Shown here: positions 61,401-64,000 of the stretch, piece by piece
Layout of the letters: every line of letters starts with the position of its first letter
Numbering within the stretch: position 1 is the stretch's first letter
Assembly (NCBI GenBank): GCA_001695595.3
Contig: MBPM02000105.1
Span: forward strand, 1-64,000
Direction of reading: 5' to 3'
Origin: Plasmopara viticola
Lineage: Eukaryota; Oomycota; Peronosporomycetes; Peronosporales; Peronosporaceae
Length of the DNA: 64,000 nt
Program-made: the position numbers and the translations under genes
The notes under the pieces: generated by a model
Seen by the model: the letters and a program-made list of their open reading frames with translations, nothing else
Databases searched by the model: none
What the model was told of the DNA's origin: nothing

Positions 61401-64000
61401 AGTTGCTGAACGGCCACAGATACGTCCTATTTATATACCTAGATATGCTCGAAAGGTATGGAGCCACAACGAAGTGTATTATGATTTGTTTCTATCCAGT
61501 TATGTACAGACGCAAAAAAGCCAAACCTTGATTTCACAATTCTCTATCAATGCGCTGAGTTCCTGTACAGTCCCAGAGGCGTTTTGTCTATCAATCTAGA
61601 CATGAACGGGTGCAGTCAAGTTTCGCCAAAGTGTATAATAGTTAACTTTTAGCGCAGAGACGCTACATAGCCATAAATACGTCCGATCTAGATATGCACA
61701 GAGGCAATAGAGCCACAACTAAACATCAGTCACTCTTTTTAAGCACTGAGGTGATGTACAGTAACAGATGCGTACTACCTATAAATCTAGACATGCTCGA
61801 ACGTTATCGAGCGACAACGAAGTGTGTAATACTTCTTTAAAGGTACAAGACGCTATTCGGTCGCATATTCGCTCCTTCTAGACATAAATAGACGCATTTA
61901 AGCCATAACTAAACGTCTAATCACTCTTTAAAATCGCTGAGTTGCTGTACGGTCACAAATGCGTCGTGTTTATCAATCTAGACATGCTCGGACACAATTG
62001 AGCAAGACCAAAGTGTATAATCGTTCTTTTGAAGGGCCAAAACGCTAAATGGCCATATATGCGTCCTTTCTATTTATCTTGACATGCACAGACGCAACAA
62101 AAGTACAACTAAACGTTTAACCACTCTTTCAAAGCGCTGAATTTCTGTTCGGTCACAGATGCGTCCTGTCTATCAAACTAGAAATTAACGAGCACAATCG
62201 AATTACACTAAAGTGTATAACCGCTGTTTTGGAGCGCCGAGATGCTATACGGGCACGGACACGTCCCTTCTATATATTTGAACAAGCACGGACGCGATAT
62301 AGGAACAACAAAACGTCCTATTACTTTTTTGAAGCCCTGAGTTGCTGTACGGTCACGGATGCGCTCTGTTTATCAGTCTAGACATGCCCGAACGCAATCG
62401 AGACAAACCAAATTTATCTAGACATGCACAAACGCAATAAAGCCACAACTTAACGTCTAATCACAGCTCTCGTAAAGATGTTGTACGGTCATAGATGCAC
62501 CCTGTTTATCAATCTCGACATGCACGAGTGCAATCGAGTCACAGCAAAGTGTGTAATCATTCTTTTGAAACGTCGACACGCTATACAGGCACCGTTACAT
62601 CCTTTCTATATATCTAGACAAGCACGGACGCGATATAGGAACAACTAAACGTCTAATCACTCTTTTAAAGCGCTGAGTTGCTGTACGGGCACAGATGCGT
62701 TCTGTATATCAATCTAGACGTGCTCGAACGCAATCGATCTATAAAAAAGTGTGTGTTCATTCTTTTGGAGCGCCAAGACGCTATACGGCTATATATGCGT
62801 CCTTTCTATCAATCTAGACATGCACGGAGTCAAAAGAAGCACAATTTCTACTCTTCCAAAATGCTGATTTACCGTATGGTCACAGATCCGTCTTGTTAAC
62901 CAATTTAGACCTGTTTGGACGTAATCGAGTTACAACGAAGTGTACAATCGTTTTCTTAAGCACCGAGACACGGTACAGCCACAGATACCTCCTTTCCATC
63001 GATCTTGACATGCACAGACGCAATAGAGGCACAACTAAACGTCTTTTTTTTCAGAGCGCCGAATTGCTAGACGGTAACAGATTGTTCTCATTGATTATCA
63101 GTCTGGACATGCTCAATTGCAATCGAGGTACGCCAAAGCGTATAACCGTTCTTTTGAAGAGCCGAGACGCTATACGGCCACATATAGGTCCTTTCTATCA
63201 ATCTTGACATCCACAGACGCAAAAGAGCCATAACCAAACCTCTGAATACCTTTTCTGATGCGGCTGAGTTGCCGTACGCTCACAGATGCGTTCTCTTTAT
63301 CAATCTATACATGCACGAACACAACCGAGCCACAGCGAAGTTTAGGATCACTCTTTCGAAGCGCCAAGGCGCTATACGGCAACAGATACGTCTTTTCTGT
63401 TGATTAGACATGCGCGGAAGCAATAAAGCCACTAGTAAACGACCAATCACTATCGCAAATGCTGAGTAGCTGTTCGGTCACAGATTTGTCCTGTCTACCA
63501 ATCTAAACATGCACGGACGCAATAGAGGTACAACTAAACGTCTAAGCACTTTTCAAAAGCGCTGAGTTGCTGTACGGTCACATATATCATATCTATCTAT
63601 CAGGACATGCACAGACGCAATAAAGCCACAACTAAACGACGAATCACTTTTTAACATCGCTGATAGATTTACGGTCACAAGCGTGTCTTGTTTATCAATC
63701 TAGACATGCACGGACGCAATCGAACCCGAACAAAGTGTATGACCATTCTTTTAGATCTCCGAGCAATATAGGGCCACAGATACGTGATCTAGTCATGCAC
63801 AGACTCAATCGAGGCACAACTGAACGTCTAATTACTATTTCTATAACGCTGAGTTGCTGTACGGTCACAGATGTGGCTTGTCTGTTAATCTAGATATGCT
63901 CGAACGCAATCGAGCTACAACGAAGTGTATATAATTCTTTTTAAGCTTCAAGACGCTATACAGCCACAGATATTTTCTTTATATCTTAAAAGACATGCAT
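58400..64000 (+). repeat. X/Y dimer array (about 198-bp period) to the window end
   Basis: Two classes alternate. X has AATAAAGCCACAACTTAACG, GCTGAGTTGCTGTACGG and GCGTCCTGTCTATC. Y has AATCGAGCCACAACGAAG, GTGTATAATCATTC and GAGACGCTATACGGCCAC. X boxes lie near 59107, 59310, 59506, 59700, 59908 and 60105, about 190-210 bp apart. The alternation slips near 60950-61160, where two Y units are adjacent and the X spacing becomes about 300. Divergence is high and the array continues past the end of the window. Confidence 0.88.

Noticed and set aside
1..64000. CRISPR array
   Set aside because: Repeats are directly adjacent and the whole 100 bp is repeated. There are no unique spacers and no cas genes.
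1..64000. CENP-B box
   Set aside because: I looked for TTCG, four bases, A, two bases, CGGG on both strands and saw no convincing match in the consensus units. A full motif scan was not possible.
1..64000. tRNA, rRNA or a Pol III-derived element
   Set aside because: No A-box/B-box pair at the right spacing, no cloverleaf and no rRNA core sequence was seen in any monomer class.
1..64000. Telomeric repeats or a chromosome end
   Set aside because: No short TTAGGG-like, TTAGG-like or TTTAGGG-like tandem runs were seen.

Overview
The whole 64 kb is satellite DNA. I found no protein gene, tRNA, rRNA, transposon or other single-copy sequence. The repeat unit is close to 100 bp: intact monomers written out by eye are exactly 100 bp and 42-45% GC. 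Conserved blocks in nearly every unit are CAGACGCAAT, TACGTCCTTTCTATC and TCTAGAC (an XbaI site). The tandem, hierarchical arrangement and the lack of genes over 64 kb indicate a eukaryotic centromeric, pericentromeric or subtelomeric array. I cannot name the lineage. CpG is not depleted (about 20 per 300 bp against roughly 14-15 expected), which argues weakly against a genome with heavy CpG methylation, such as a vertebrate or plant.

Layout. Orientation is called plus when CAGACGCAAT reads on the + strand. 1-3655: type D monomers, minus orientation. 3656-48181: a block of three alternating monomer classes (A with GACGCAATTAAGAAACAACT, B with GACGCAATAGAGCCATAACT, C with GATGCGATAGAGCCGCAACT), plus orientation. 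48182-50018: the same ABC type, minus orientation. 50019-53525: type D again, plus orientation. 53526 to about 58400: type E (CATGCACAGACGC, SacI-like GAGCTC variants). About 58400-64000: alternating X/Y dimers of about 198 bp. The ABC block is therefore flanked by the same D subfamily facing opposite ways, with the older-looking E and X/Y strata beyond it on the right.

Inside the ABC block there are nested higher-order repeats (HORs): a 2785-bp HOR in about six copies (4.7-21.5 kb), flanked on both sides by an older variant of the same material (3656-6.3 kb and 22.5-25.2 kb); an approximately 1.17-1.19 kb duplication (27.0-29.4 kb); alternating 799/968-bp units (31.0-36.8 kb); and approximately 1000-bp units (36.8-44.2 kb). 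Diverged ABC monomers lie between these. A 993-bp duplication lies in the right D zone and a 100-bp homogeneous run at 54.5-55.0 kb. These look like successive rounds of unequal exchange or amplification of different ages.

Short open frames exist because 100 is 1 modulo 3, so any frame runs through all three monomer frames in turn. The longest is about 125 codons, and none has a non-repeat product. Because the array is so repetitive, collapses or misjoins in the underlying assembly are a real possibility, and several findings should be read with that in mind.
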